In this document: positions 1 through 5,980 of the stretch, piece after piece | Layout: every line of letters begins with the position of its first letter | Numbering within the stretch: the first letter of the stretch is position 1 | NCBI GenBank assembly: GCA_007133255.1 | Contig: SLMY01000174.1 | Coordinates: forward strand, 1-7,795 | Length of the DNA stretch: 7,795 bases | DNA from: Clostridiales bacterium | GTDB lineage: Bacteria; Bacillota; Clostridia; Saccharofermentanales; UBA5734 | Reading direction: 5' to 3' | Made by a program: the position numbers and the translations under genes | Notes under the pieces: model-generated | Database searches by the model: none | Seen by the model: the letters and a program-made list of their open reading frames with translations, nothing else | What the model was told of the DNA's origin: nothing

Positions 1-1
1 T

Positions 2-1021
2 CAGGCAGCGTCGGTTCTGGATAATCTTCGCTTTGAGGCTGACCGGCTTCAGGTGAAGTCAATCACCCAGTTTAAAGTGGCCAAGGTGAATCCCGAGCAG
101 CCGCTTTTCATTGGCAGTCGCGCGCTGGAAGAATCGCCGGGATTTACTGTGACAGCTGATGATGGACGAATGGTTAAAGCAGCCATGGTGATCATAGCCT
201 CGGGCGGAATGGCCGGACCGGCGTTCGGCAGCGACGGCAGTGGCTATCAATTAATGGAAAGCATGGGGCACACGGTTCAAGCGCTATTTCCGGCACTGGT
301 TCAGATCAAGACTGAAACTGCCTGGAGCGGTGGACTGTCGGGAAGCAAGTTTGAGGGGATAGCTTCTTTTAATCTGAAGGGGAGACGCAGACGATCGGAG
401 CGGGGTGAGATTTTATTCACTCGTTACGGTCTTTCAGGTCCGCCGATTTTGCAGCTGTCGAGACTGGTTTCAGAAGCCGCCGCTAATAACCAGCTGGATG
501 AATCATGGATTGAACTGAATTTTTTGCCAGAATGGGACGTTGATCAATTACGTTCATGGCTCAAGCGGCGAGCCGAGCATTCACCTGAGCTGCTCTTGTC
601 TGATTATCTGACAGGTCTGCTGCCGAAAAAAATCGGCCAGGCCTTGTTGAAACAAGCGCTCAATCAGCCGCTGAGTCAAAAATGCGGCGGTCTGGAGACA
701 AAACAGATTGACAGGATTGCTTACGTGCTTTTGAAAACCAGACTGTCTGTCAGCGATACACTGGGCTGGGATCAGGCACAGGTGACAGCCGGTGGTCTGG
801 ATGTTGGCCAGTTTGATGCTGATACACTTGAATCAAGCCTGCGGCCAGGATTGTTCGCGGCCGGTGAAATACTCGATATAGATGGTGACTGCGGCGGCTT
901 CAATCTGCAGTGGGCCTGGTCGTCAGGTCATCTGGCAGGTGTACAGGCAGCGGAAAAGGCCAGACAAGCTGATAACGAAGTGAAAAAGATTGATCACTTA
1001 TTCGGGAGATGGCAGCCATGA
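2..1021 (+). CDS. HI0933/BaiN/YhiN-family FAD-dependent oxidoreductase, 5'-truncated by window edge
   Basis: The reading frame is open from base 2, and the visible 339 residues begin with QAASVLDNLRFEADRL. This matches the internal helix of the HI0933/YhiN/BaiN flavoprotein family, so the true start and the N-terminal GxGxxG FAD-binding loop lie to the left of the window. A GTG at 53 is in frame but has no reason to be the start. Family marks seen: the VIIASGGMAGPAFGSDGSG segment (about residues 63-81 of the visible part), RGEILFTRYGLSGPPILQLSR (about 134-154), and near the C-terminus the second FAD-contact block with AAGEILDIDGDCGGFNLQWA followed by SSGHLAG. Characterised relatives such as BaiN reduce bile-acid intermediates, but most members have no known substrate, so none is assigned. 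The stop overlaps the next gene's ATG, which implies one operon with the following flavoprotein. The frame is intact throughout. Confidence 0.93.
   Translation, partial: QAASVLDNLRFEADRLQVKSITQFKVAKVNPEQPLFIGSRALEESPGFTVTADDGRMVKAAMVIIASGGMAGPAFGSDGSGYQLMESMGHTVQALFPALVQIKTETAWSGGLSGSKFEGIASFNLKGRRRRSERGEILFTRYGLSGPPILQLSRLVSEAAANNQLDESWIELNFLPEWDVDQLRSWLKRRAEHSPELLLSDYLTGLLPKKIGQALLKQALNQPLSQKCGGLETKQIDRIAYVLLKTRLSVSDTLGWDQAQVTAGGLDVGQFDADTLESSLRPGLFAAGEILDIDGDCGGFNLQWAWSSGHLAGVQAAEKARQADNEVKKIDHLFGRWQP
1004..1008 (+). promoter_or_regulatory. Ribosome binding site GGGAG deciding the start of the second flavoprotein
   Basis: GGGAG ends 9 nt before the ATG at 1018. It directly abuts the ATG at 1009, leaving no room for initiation there. 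The site lies inside the last codons of the upstream gene. This supports the start at 1018 and coupled translation through the ATGA overlap at 1018-1021. Confidence 0.7.
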
Positions 1022-2649
1022 GCCGCAGCAGTATGATCAGGCTTCGTTTACCGCCTGGCCATCAGCAGATAGAACTTGATCAGGCGGTAGCTGAAGCATG
1101 TGGTCTTTCGCTTAATGAGCTGAAAAACAAGCCTTATCGGATTGTTCGCAAGTCTTTGGATGCCAGAAAAAAATCAAGTCTTGTTTTTGAGTACCTGATC
1201 AGCTTTGAGTCTGACGCGACTGATTCAGCTGGTATACGCCAGTTGCTGCCGGCTGTGAAAGGCAGGTTCACGCAGGCTGTGAAACAGCCGAGGCCTGTTG
1301 TGATCGGTGGTGGTCCGGCCGGCCTTTTCGCTGCCCTGGCTCTGGCTATGGCAGGTTTATGTCCGCTGTTGATCGAACGAGGTGAGGATGTTGTCAGCCG
1401 CGGCCGCAAGGTGGAGCGCTACTGGCAGTCCGGGCAGCTGGATACGCAATCAAATGTGCAATTTGGCGAAGGGGGTGCCGGTGCTTTTTCTGACGGCAAG
1501 CTGACAAGTCATGTGAAAGGCGAACTGGCCAGGCGTGTGCTTGAAGAACTTGTACTGGCCGGCGCGCCAGAGGATATTCTTTTCTGGTCCAGGCCGCATA
1601 TCGGGACCGATCGTCTGCGGTCTGTTGTGATACAGATCCGTGAGAAAATAATCAGCTTCGGGGGAGAAGTCTGGTTCAATAGTTGTTTAACCGGCTTTTC
1701 AGTCAGTCAGCATAAACTGGCGTCAATTCAGATCAGAAAAACCCGTGGTGATCGATATGAGCAGATGGAAATCGCCTGCTCACATATGATTCTGGCTGTA
1801 GGACATAGTGCTCGAGACACGTATGACATGCTTTTCAGCCAGGGCCTGCGCATGGAAGCTAAACCATTCGCGATGGGCGTTCGGCTTGAGCATTTGCGAT
1901 CAGACATTAATACCATACAGTATGGAAAACAGACAGATCATCGTTTGCTGCCCGCTGCTGATTATAAATTCGCGGTGCATCTTGATCAAGGGATCACGGT
2001 TTATTCATTTTGCATGTGTCCCGGTGGTTATGTGATCGCTTCAGCGTCGGAAAACGGCGGTATTGTGACGAACGGCATGAGCTATCACGCACGAAGCGGC
2101 ATAAACAGCAACTGCGGTCTGCTGGTGACAGCAGACCCGGCACGATTTCCTCATGAAGGTCCCCTGGGCGGGCTTAGCTGGCAGCGCCAGATTGAAGCGA
2201 AAGCGTTCAGCAGCGGCGGCGGGCAGGCCAGGGCACCAGTGCAACGGCTGCATAATTTTCTGGGACTTGAGCCGGACGATGATCTGTTCAAGCAATCACG
2301 GCGGATCAGATCATCAGATGATGACATGCTTTTGCAGCCAACTTACAGACCTGGGGTTGTCTGGAGCGAAATAGCCGATATATTACCTGTTTACATGGTA
2401 AAAGCCTTACGTGATGTCTGGCCTGCTCTTAACAGGAAAATCCCTGGATTTGCTGATCCAATGGCGATATTGACAGCTGCTGAAACAAGAAGTTCCGCGC
2501 CCCTCAGAATTCTCAGAGATAAAGATCTGCAAAGCAATGTTCCAGGGCTGTATCCCTGTGGAGAAGGGGCTGGATACGCTGGAGGCATACTCTCAGCCGC
2601 GACAGACGGATTGCGCAGCGCGATGGCTTTGATGAGCGAAATTTTATGA
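1018..2649 (+). CDS. COG2509-type FAD-dependent dehydrogenase (NAD(P)/FAD-dependent oxidoreductase)
   Basis: A predicted soluble flavoprotein of 543 aa with no signal peptide or membrane segment. An N-terminal region of about 90 residues, rich in basic and polar positions, precedes the dinucleotide-binding fold. The FAD loop VVIGGGPAGLFAALALA lies at about 94-110, followed by the acidic LIERG that ends the second beta strand (about 118-122). The family hallmark QFGEGGAGAFSDGKL is at about 148-162. The C-terminal block GLYPCGEGAGYAGGILSAA (about 510-528) closes the FAD site. The segment GGGQARAPVQRL and the IPGF...ETRSSAPLRI stretch are also typical of COG2509. The physiological substrate of this family is not established, so no symbol is given. 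Start 1018 is preferred to 1009 on ribosome-binding-site spacing. It overlaps the stop of the HI0933-like gene by 4 nt, so the two flavoproteins are probably made together. No frameshift or missing motif is seen. Confidence 0.92.
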   Translation: MSRSSMIRLRLPPGHQQIELDQAVAEACGLSLNELKNKPYRIVRKSLDARKKSSLVFEYLISFESDATDSAGIRQLLPAVKGRFTQAVKQPRPVVIGGGPAGLFAALALAMAGLCPLLIERGEDVVSRGRKVERYWQSGQLDTQSNVQFGEGGAGAFSDGKLTSHVKGELARRVLEELVLAGAPEDILFWSRPHIGTDRLRSVVIQIREKIISFGGEVWFNSCLTGFSVSQHKLASIQIRKTRGDRYEQMEIACSHMILAVGHSARDTYDMLFSQGLRMEAKPFAMGVRLEHLRSDINTIQYGKQTDHRLLPAADYKFAVHLDQGITVYSFCMCPGGYVIASASENGGIVTNGMSYHARSGINSNCGLLVTADPARFPHEGPLGGLSWQRQIEAKAFSSGGGQARAPVQRLHNFLGLEPDDDLFKQSRRIRSSDDDMLLQPTYRPGVVWSEIADILPVYMVKALRDVWPALNRKIPGFADPMAILTAAETRSSAPLRILRDKDLQSNVPGLYPCGEGAGYAGGILSAATDGLRSAMALMSEIL

Positions 2650-2655
2650 ATAATC

Positions 2656-2664
2656 TGCTATAAT
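2656..2664 (+). promoter_or_regulatory. Candidate extended -10 promoter box just after the flavoprotein stop
   Basis: TGCTATAAT is a perfect TGn plus TATAAT extended -10 element, starting 7 nt after the stop at 2649. No good -35 hexamer is found 16-18 nt upstream, but extended -10 promoters can do without one. If active, a transcript would start near 2671 and run through the gap into the lipid kinase gene, giving a leader of about 165 nt. This is a motif match only. Confidence 0.35.
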
Positions 2665-2709
2665 AGGATTCAAAATGAAAGTTGATCCGGTGTAATATTT
2701 CAACGAATT

Positions 2710-2723
2710 CTGAAGACCTTCAG
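2710..2723 (+). repeat. Small inverted repeat CTGAAG-AC-CTTCAG
   Basis: This is a perfect 6-bp inverted repeat with a 2-nt centre, in the gene-free stretch 2650-2837. As RNA it would form a 5-bp stem with a GACC loop. No T-run follows, so it is not a convincing terminator. It could be an incidental palindrome or a protein site. Confidence 0.3.
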
Positions 2724-2759
2724 GCATTGTAAACATCTTATGATCGGGAGTTTATGAGC

Positions 2760-2787
2760 TTGCCACACGAAACGTGCCTTTTATAAT
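2760..2787 (+). promoter_or_regulatory. Predicted sigma-A/sigma-70 promoter for the lipid kinase gene
   Basis: The -35 box TTGCCA (2760-2765) matches 5 of 6 consensus bases. The -10 box TATAAT (2782-2787) is perfect, and the spacer is 16 bp. Transcription would start near 2794 and give a leader of about 44 nt before the TTG start at 2838. The spacer contains the perfect inverted repeat CACG-AAA-CGTG (2766-2776). The arrangement suggests that the kinase can be transcribed independently of the upstream flavoprotein operon. This is inferred from motif quality and position. Confidence 0.6.
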
Positions 2788-2822
2788 TGACATAACTGGT
2801 CTGCCTGAAAATCGGCCGGTAT

Positions 2823-2830
2823 AAGGAGGA
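2823..2830 (+). promoter_or_regulatory. Strong ribosome binding site AAGGAGGA for a TTG start
   Basis: AAGGAGGA is nearly a perfect complement to the 16S rRNA 3' end. It sits 7 nt before the TTG at 2838, which fixes this non-ATG start. No ATG lies in frame at a suitable distance. Confidence 0.85.
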
Positions 2831-2837
2831 TATCACT

Positions 2838-3734
2838 TTGAAAGCCCGTATCATCATCAATCCGACAGCAGGGCGGCAGATGCTGCAGAAGAATGTTGAT
2901 AAAATTATCGATAGGCTGCTGACAGACAAGATTATCAGCAACGCCGACATTATTAAGACACAAGGGGCCGGTGACGCTTATCAGGCCGCCAGGCATTTTA
3001 AACCGTGGGAAGCCAATCTGCTGATCGTTGTTGGCGGAGACGGTACCGTGAACGAAATTGTCAACGGGCTCGCGGATGGCTCACACGCCACACCGCTGGC
3101 TATTTATCCGGCCGGAACCGTAAATGATTTCGCCAGCGCGCTTAAGCTGCCGCGTGATGTAACTGATTTTTGCGATATGATCAAACAGATGAAAACGAGA
3201 TCAGTTGATGTAGGCAGAGCCGGCAGCCATCATTTCCTGAACGTTGCCGCGGGAGGGATGCTGACTGATGTCGCCTATAAAGTACCTTCCGAAGCCAAAA
3301 CAGTTCTGGGTAAACTGGCATATCTGATCAGCGGCGCGATTGATTTGCAATCGCAGCGTTTTAAGCCGGTCCGTATTCAGATGGTGTCCAAAGAGCGAAC
3401 CGTGAATGAAGACATCCTGCTGTTTGTAGTCTCTAACTCCAAAAGTGTCGGGGGCTTTCGCTATCTGGCCCCCAAAGCGTCGGTCAGCGATGGGCTTCTC
3501 GACGTTCTGGTGATTCATAAGCAGAATGTATTCGAGTTGATGCCGGTCCTGATGCAGATGATGAATGGAGATCATATCACAAATAACCGGATTACTTACT
3601 TTCAGACGAGCCATATAGAAATCATCTGTGAAGAAAGCTGCAAGATCCCCCTTGATCTGGACGGTGAGCAGGGCAGCAACCTGCCGGTTACAATTGATGT
3701 AAATCCGAAATCTCTGACACTGATTGTTCCTTGA
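2838..3734 (+). CDS. Soluble diacylglycerol/lipid kinase (DagK/YegS/BmrU family)
   Basis: A 298-aa protein, the normal length for the family. Members phosphorylate diacylglycerol or related lipids with ATP at the cytoplasmic face of the membrane. In Gram-positive bacteria the DgkB type returns diacylglycerol from lipoteichoic acid synthesis to phosphatidic acid. Visible marks: INPTAGR at 7-13, the nucleotide-binding GGDGTVNE at 66-73 with D68, IYPAGTVNDFASAL at 89-102, and FLNVAAGG at 133-140. A C-terminal DLDGE (273-277) holds the Asp and Glu that correspond to the catalytic-base region of DgkB-type enzymes. There is no membrane segment, unlike the small integral-membrane DgkA. The start is TTG, fixed by AAGGAGGA 7 nt upstream. 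The gene has its own predicted promoter and ends facing the ABC-F gene. The lipid substrate cannot be told from sequence: DgkB-like, YegS-like or another lipid is possible. Confidence 0.93.
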   Translation: MKARIIINPTAGRQMLQKNVDKIIDRLLTDKIISNADIIKTQGAGDAYQAARHFKPWEANLLIVVGGDGTVNEIVNGLADGSHATPLAIYPAGTVNDFASALKLPRDVTDFCDMIKQMKTRSVDVGRAGSHHFLNVAAGGMLTDVAYKVPSEAKTVLGKLAYLISGAIDLQSQRFKPVRIQMVSKERTVNEDILLFVVSNSKSVGGFRYLAPKASVSDGLLDVLVIHKQNVFELMPVLMQMMNGDHITNNRITYFQTSHIEIICEESCKIPLDLDGEQGSNLPVTIDVNPKSLTLIVP

Positions 3735-3767
3735 ATTTACCACAGTAAAAAGTCAGTTCGCCCTGAA

Positions 3768-3798
3768 ACTTCATTCTTGCGGCAAGCCGCTTTGAAGT
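3768..3798. terminator. Hairpin between convergent genes, possible weak bidirectional terminator
   Basis: An outer 6-bp stem ACTTCA (3768-3773) pairs with TGAAGT (3793-3798). An asymmetric internal loop separates it from an inner stem GCGGC/GCCGC (3779-3783 and 3786-3790). The hairpin lies in the 65-bp gap between the stop of the lipid kinase (3734) and the stop of the ABC-F gene (3800-3802), the expected place for a shared terminator. No strong T-run follows on either strand. The nearest one for minus-strand transcription, 5 T at 3746-3750, is about 18 nt past the stem. The call is therefore tentative. Confidence 0.35.
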
Positions 3799-3799
3799 A

Positions 3800-5803
3800 T
3801 TAGGGACTTTGACCTATTTTATCAGCCAATTCTACATAGTCGGCATAAAGCGTATCCAGCTTTTCCAGAACAGCCGCGTAGCGCTGGTAATGATCCTGAT
3901 CGTCATTTCCCTGGCCAAATTCGTCTTCAAGTGACTGCTTCTCTGTTTCCAGTGTCTCTATCTGCTGCTCGATATCACGAAATTCTTTTTTCCTCCAGGC
4001 TGTCTGGCGCCGCAGCTCAGCCGGGTTCTTTGGATCTGGGTCCGATTCATGATCCTGGCTGTCAGGATCGGGTCTGCCGCCGCGGCTGTCATCTTTGTGA
4101 TACGCTTCCCGGCTGTTTTCCGAAACAGGTGTCCGCAGATGGCCGCTGACGCCCCTTTGGTTCAGATCTGCGTCTAGAGCAGGCTGTGCCGCGCTTTTCC
4201 GGTAAGATTGATAACTGTCGTAAAAACACACTTGCCCGCCGACAAATCCATAGACACTCCGGCAGCAGTTCTCAATAAAATAGCGGTCGTGACTCACTGC
4301 CAGAATGGCTCCGTCATAATCACGCAGCGCCTGCTCAAGAATTTCCCGGGACTCAATATCGAGATGATTCGTCGGTTCATCCAGAAACAGCATGTCGGGC
4401 TGTTCGAGCAGCAGGCAGCACAGATAAAGCCTGGCCCTTTCACCACCGCTGAGTATGTCTGCTTTCTTATAAACATCTACATCGCGAAAACCGTAGCTGG
4501 CGAGTAATGTGCGTGCCTGTGTCTCTGTCAGACTGGCCTGACTCAGCAAAATATCAAGCAAAGTGGCAGATTCGTTTTTGAATGAAACATGCTGGCCCAG
4601 ATGGCCATAAGCTGAATTGGCATGGAGTGTGATTTGACCGCTTTTCGCCTCAACCTGCCCAAGCAAAATTGAAAGCAGTGTTGTTTTACCACAGCCATTC
4701 GGGCCGCACAGGCAGGTTTTTTCATGATCTTTCAGTGTTAGTTGTTCAAGTGAGAACAGGGGCTGGCTGTTGTAAGACATAACCAGATCGACGGCTTCCA
4801 GCAGCAGGCGGTCGGACGCGTGCCGCTGTCCGGAACCCGTGACTTTAAACTTCAGTTGCTGCCGGGTGCTGAGGTGGCGGGATCGTTGTCTGATCTCATC
4901 CAGTTCATGGCTCATTTTATCGACTACTTTTTCACGTGCGTGATAACCGGAAATATTCCGGTGGGAGAGCATGGTTTGCTTGACTGCTTTCTGGCGCTCC
5001 AGTTCACGGCTCTTATTTTTGATCTCTCGTTCAAGATGCTCAGTCTCACTCATTTTCTGTTCCAGGTATTTCTGATAATTTCCCTGCCAGACTCTGAGCT
5101 TGCCCTGGTTCAGCTCAGCGGTCGCGGTCGCGGTCTGATTCATAAAGGCCCGGTCATGAGTAACGATGATAACCGATCCTTTAAAACCTGACAGATACTG
5201 CTCCAGCCATTCCATAGCGGAAAAATCAAGATGATTGGTCGGTTCGTCAAGCATCAGCAGATCAGGGTCGCGAAGCAGAAGCCGGGCCAGCTCAACACGC
5301 ATGCGTTCGCCGCCCGATAAGGTATGAAGCGGCCTTCGCAGGCATTCAGCAGGCAAGCCAAGACCTGCGGTCATTTCCTGCATACGGTGCTTGAAGGCAT
5401 AACCTCCCGCTGATTCAAAACGCGCTGTCGCCTGGTCATAGGCATGATAGAGGGCCTTGCGGCTTGATTCATGAGTTGCGGCGGCTTGCGTCATCTGCGC
5501 TTCCAGATCCCGCAGTTTTTCCTCAAGCGCGGCCAGTTCCGGATTATAGAGTGGATAATCGTCTGTTTCCTGGCTGCTGAAATGCTGAGACAGATAACCG
5601 GGAATAACCCTTGACGCCAGCGTTATGCTGCCGGTATCCGGTTTTTCAAGTCCCATAATCAGCCGCAGCAGGGTTGTTTTTCCGGCACCGTTTTGTCCAA
5701 TCAGCGCCAGTCTCTCCCCCTCATCCAGCTGCAGGCTGACCTGGTCGAGGACCAGCTTGCCAAAATAACTTTTACTGATCTGCTGCAGTGTTAACAGACT
5801 CAA
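3800..5803 (-). CDS. ABC-F family ATPase (two ABC domains, C-terminal coiled coil)
   Basis: A 667-aa protein from a TTG start at 5803, with two ABC ATPase domains and no membrane segment, which defines the ABC-F class. Characterised members bind the ribosome and ease stalled translation, and some protect against antibiotics. Domain 1: Walker A GQNGAGKTT (36-44), signature LSGGE (162-166), Walker B plus catalytic Glu LLMLDEP (182-188), H-loop THD (215-217). A charged inter-domain linker, probably helical, spans about 244-317. Domain 2: GPNGCGKTT (367-375), LSGGER (451-456), FLDEPTNHLD (473-482), SHD (504-506). Both sites look catalytically complete. The tail has an acidic, Pro/Ser/Asp-rich spacer (about 537-597) and then a coiled coil (about 597-667), as in Uup/YdiF-like members. 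The reading frame is open back to an ATG at 5917, but GGGAGGG 7 nt before the TTG and a promoter at 5838-5866 favour the shorter form. Sequence alone does not say whether it confers drug resistance, and a housekeeping role is the simpler reading. Confidence 0.93.
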   Translation of the reverse strand: MSLLTLQQISKSYFGKLVLDQVSLQLDEGERLALIGQNGAGKTTLLRLIMGLEKPDTGSITLASRVIPGYLSQHFSSQETDDYPLYNPELAALEEKLRDLEAQMTQAAATHESSRKALYHAYDQATARFESAGGYAFKHRMQEMTAGLGLPAECLRRPLHTLSGGERMRVELARLLLRDPDLLMLDEPTNHLDFSAMEWLEQYLSGFKGSVIIVTHDRAFMNQTATATAELNQGKLRVWQGNYQKYLEQKMSETEHLEREIKNKSRELERQKAVKQTMLSHRNISGYHAREKVVDKMSHELDEIRQRSRHLSTRQQLKFKVTGSGQRHASDRLLLEAVDLVMSYNSQPLFSLEQLTLKDHEKTCLCGPNGCGKTTLLSILLGQVEAKSGQITLHANSAYGHLGQHVSFKNESATLLDILLSQASLTETQARTLLASYGFRDVDVYKKADILSGGERARLYLCCLLLEQPDMLFLDEPTNHLDIESREILEQALRDYDGAILAVSHDRYFIENCCRSVYGFVGGQVCFYDSYQSYRKSAAQPALDADLNQRGVSGHLRTPVSENSREAYHKDDSRGGRPDPDSQDHESDPDPKNPAELRRQTAWRKKEFRDIEQQIETLETEKQSLEDEFGQGNDDQDHYQRYAAVLEKLDTLYADYVELADKIGQSP

Positions 5804-5810
5804 ATTATTA

Positions 5811-5817
5811 CCCTCCC
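5811..5817 (-). promoter_or_regulatory. Ribosome binding site GGGAGGG fixing the TTG start of the ABC-F gene
   Basis: On the minus strand, GGGAGGG is followed by 7 nt and then TTG at 5803-5801. Translation from there begins M-S-L-L-T-L-Q, the usual ABC-F beginning just before the first beta strand. The alternative ATG at 5917 would add 38 residues with no resemblance to an ABC domain. Confidence 0.8.
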
Positions 5818-5837
5818 GATTTCTTGAATGCGCCGTT

Positions 5838-5866
5838 AGTATAGCATATTCACCTGATTTACTAAA
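5838..5866 (-). promoter_or_regulatory. Predicted extended -10 promoter for the ABC-F gene
   Basis: On the minus strand, TGC precedes TATACT (-10 box, 5843-5838), making an extended -10 element. With a 17-bp spacer the -35 position holds TTTAGT (5866-5861), a poor match that an extended -10 can tolerate. Transcription would begin near 5831, giving a leader of about 28 nt that contains the ribosome binding site. The promoter lies downstream of the ATG at 5917, so that ATG would not be in this transcript. Confidence 0.55.
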
Positions 5867-5906
5867 GATAGGCAAAAACCGTGAAGAAAAACCTGTCTGT
5901 TTGTGC

Positions 5907-5935
5907 TTGTCTGTCAAACGGGTTCAGCGTATGCT
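5907..5935 (+). promoter_or_regulatory. Candidate promoter for leuCD
   Basis: TTGTCT (5907-5912, 4 of 6 matches) and TATGCT (5930-5935, 4 of 6) are separated by 17 bp. Transcription would begin near 5942, leaving a leader of about 40 nt. That is too short for a T-box or a leader-peptide attenuator, so control would more likely be by a protein operator. This is a moderate motif match. Confidence 0.4.
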
Positions 5936-5937
5936 AA

Positions 5938-5955
5938 TGAGTAACCTATTACTTA
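5938..5955 (+). repeat. Inverted repeat at the predicted leuC transcription start, operator or 5' UTR hairpin
   Basis: TGAGTAA (5938-5944) and TTACTTA (5949-5955) pair over 7 bp, including one G-T pair, around a CCTA centre. The repeat covers the predicted transcription start and lies 12 nt before the leuC ribosome binding site. As DNA it could be a repressor or activator site, and as RNA a short hairpin. No known operator consensus was recognised. Confidence 0.35.
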
Positions 5956-5966
5956 AGATTCAGAAT

Positions 5967-5973
5967 GGGAGGA
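5967..5973 (+). promoter_or_regulatory. Ribosome binding site GGGAGGA of leuC
   Basis: GGGAGGA sits 7 nt before the ATG at 5981. This is ideal spacing and supports that start. Confidence 0.8.
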
Positions 5974-5980
5974 TTATCCT

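Noticed and set aside
1009..1017. ATG at 1009 as start of the second flavoprotein
   Set aside because: GGGAG directly abuts it with no spacing, while the ATG at 1018 has a 9-nt spacing and the common ATGA overlap.
2675..2695. Six-codon frame MKVDPV after the extended -10 box, as a possible leader peptide
   Set aside because: It has only a weak AGGA upstream, is very short, and shows no run of regulatory codons.
2787..2792. Perfect -35 hexamer TTGACA
   Set aside because: No -10 match lies 16-18 bp downstream, and it overlaps the last base of the TATAAT of the better promoter.
3201..3743. A 180-codon open frame on the minus strand opposite the lipid kinase
   Set aside because: It lies wholly antisense to a gene with full family motifs, has no recognisable domain, and looks like a codon-composition shadow.
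4208..4507. A 99-codon plus-strand frame opposite the second ABC domain
   Set aside because: It is antisense to the conserved ABC-F motifs and shows no family resemblance.
5874..5914. Short direct repeats (AAAAACC at 5874 and 5887; TGTCTGT at 5894 and 5908)
   Set aside because: Only two copies of 7 bp each with different spacings; this is within chance for an AT-rich intergenic stretch and too little to call a binding array.
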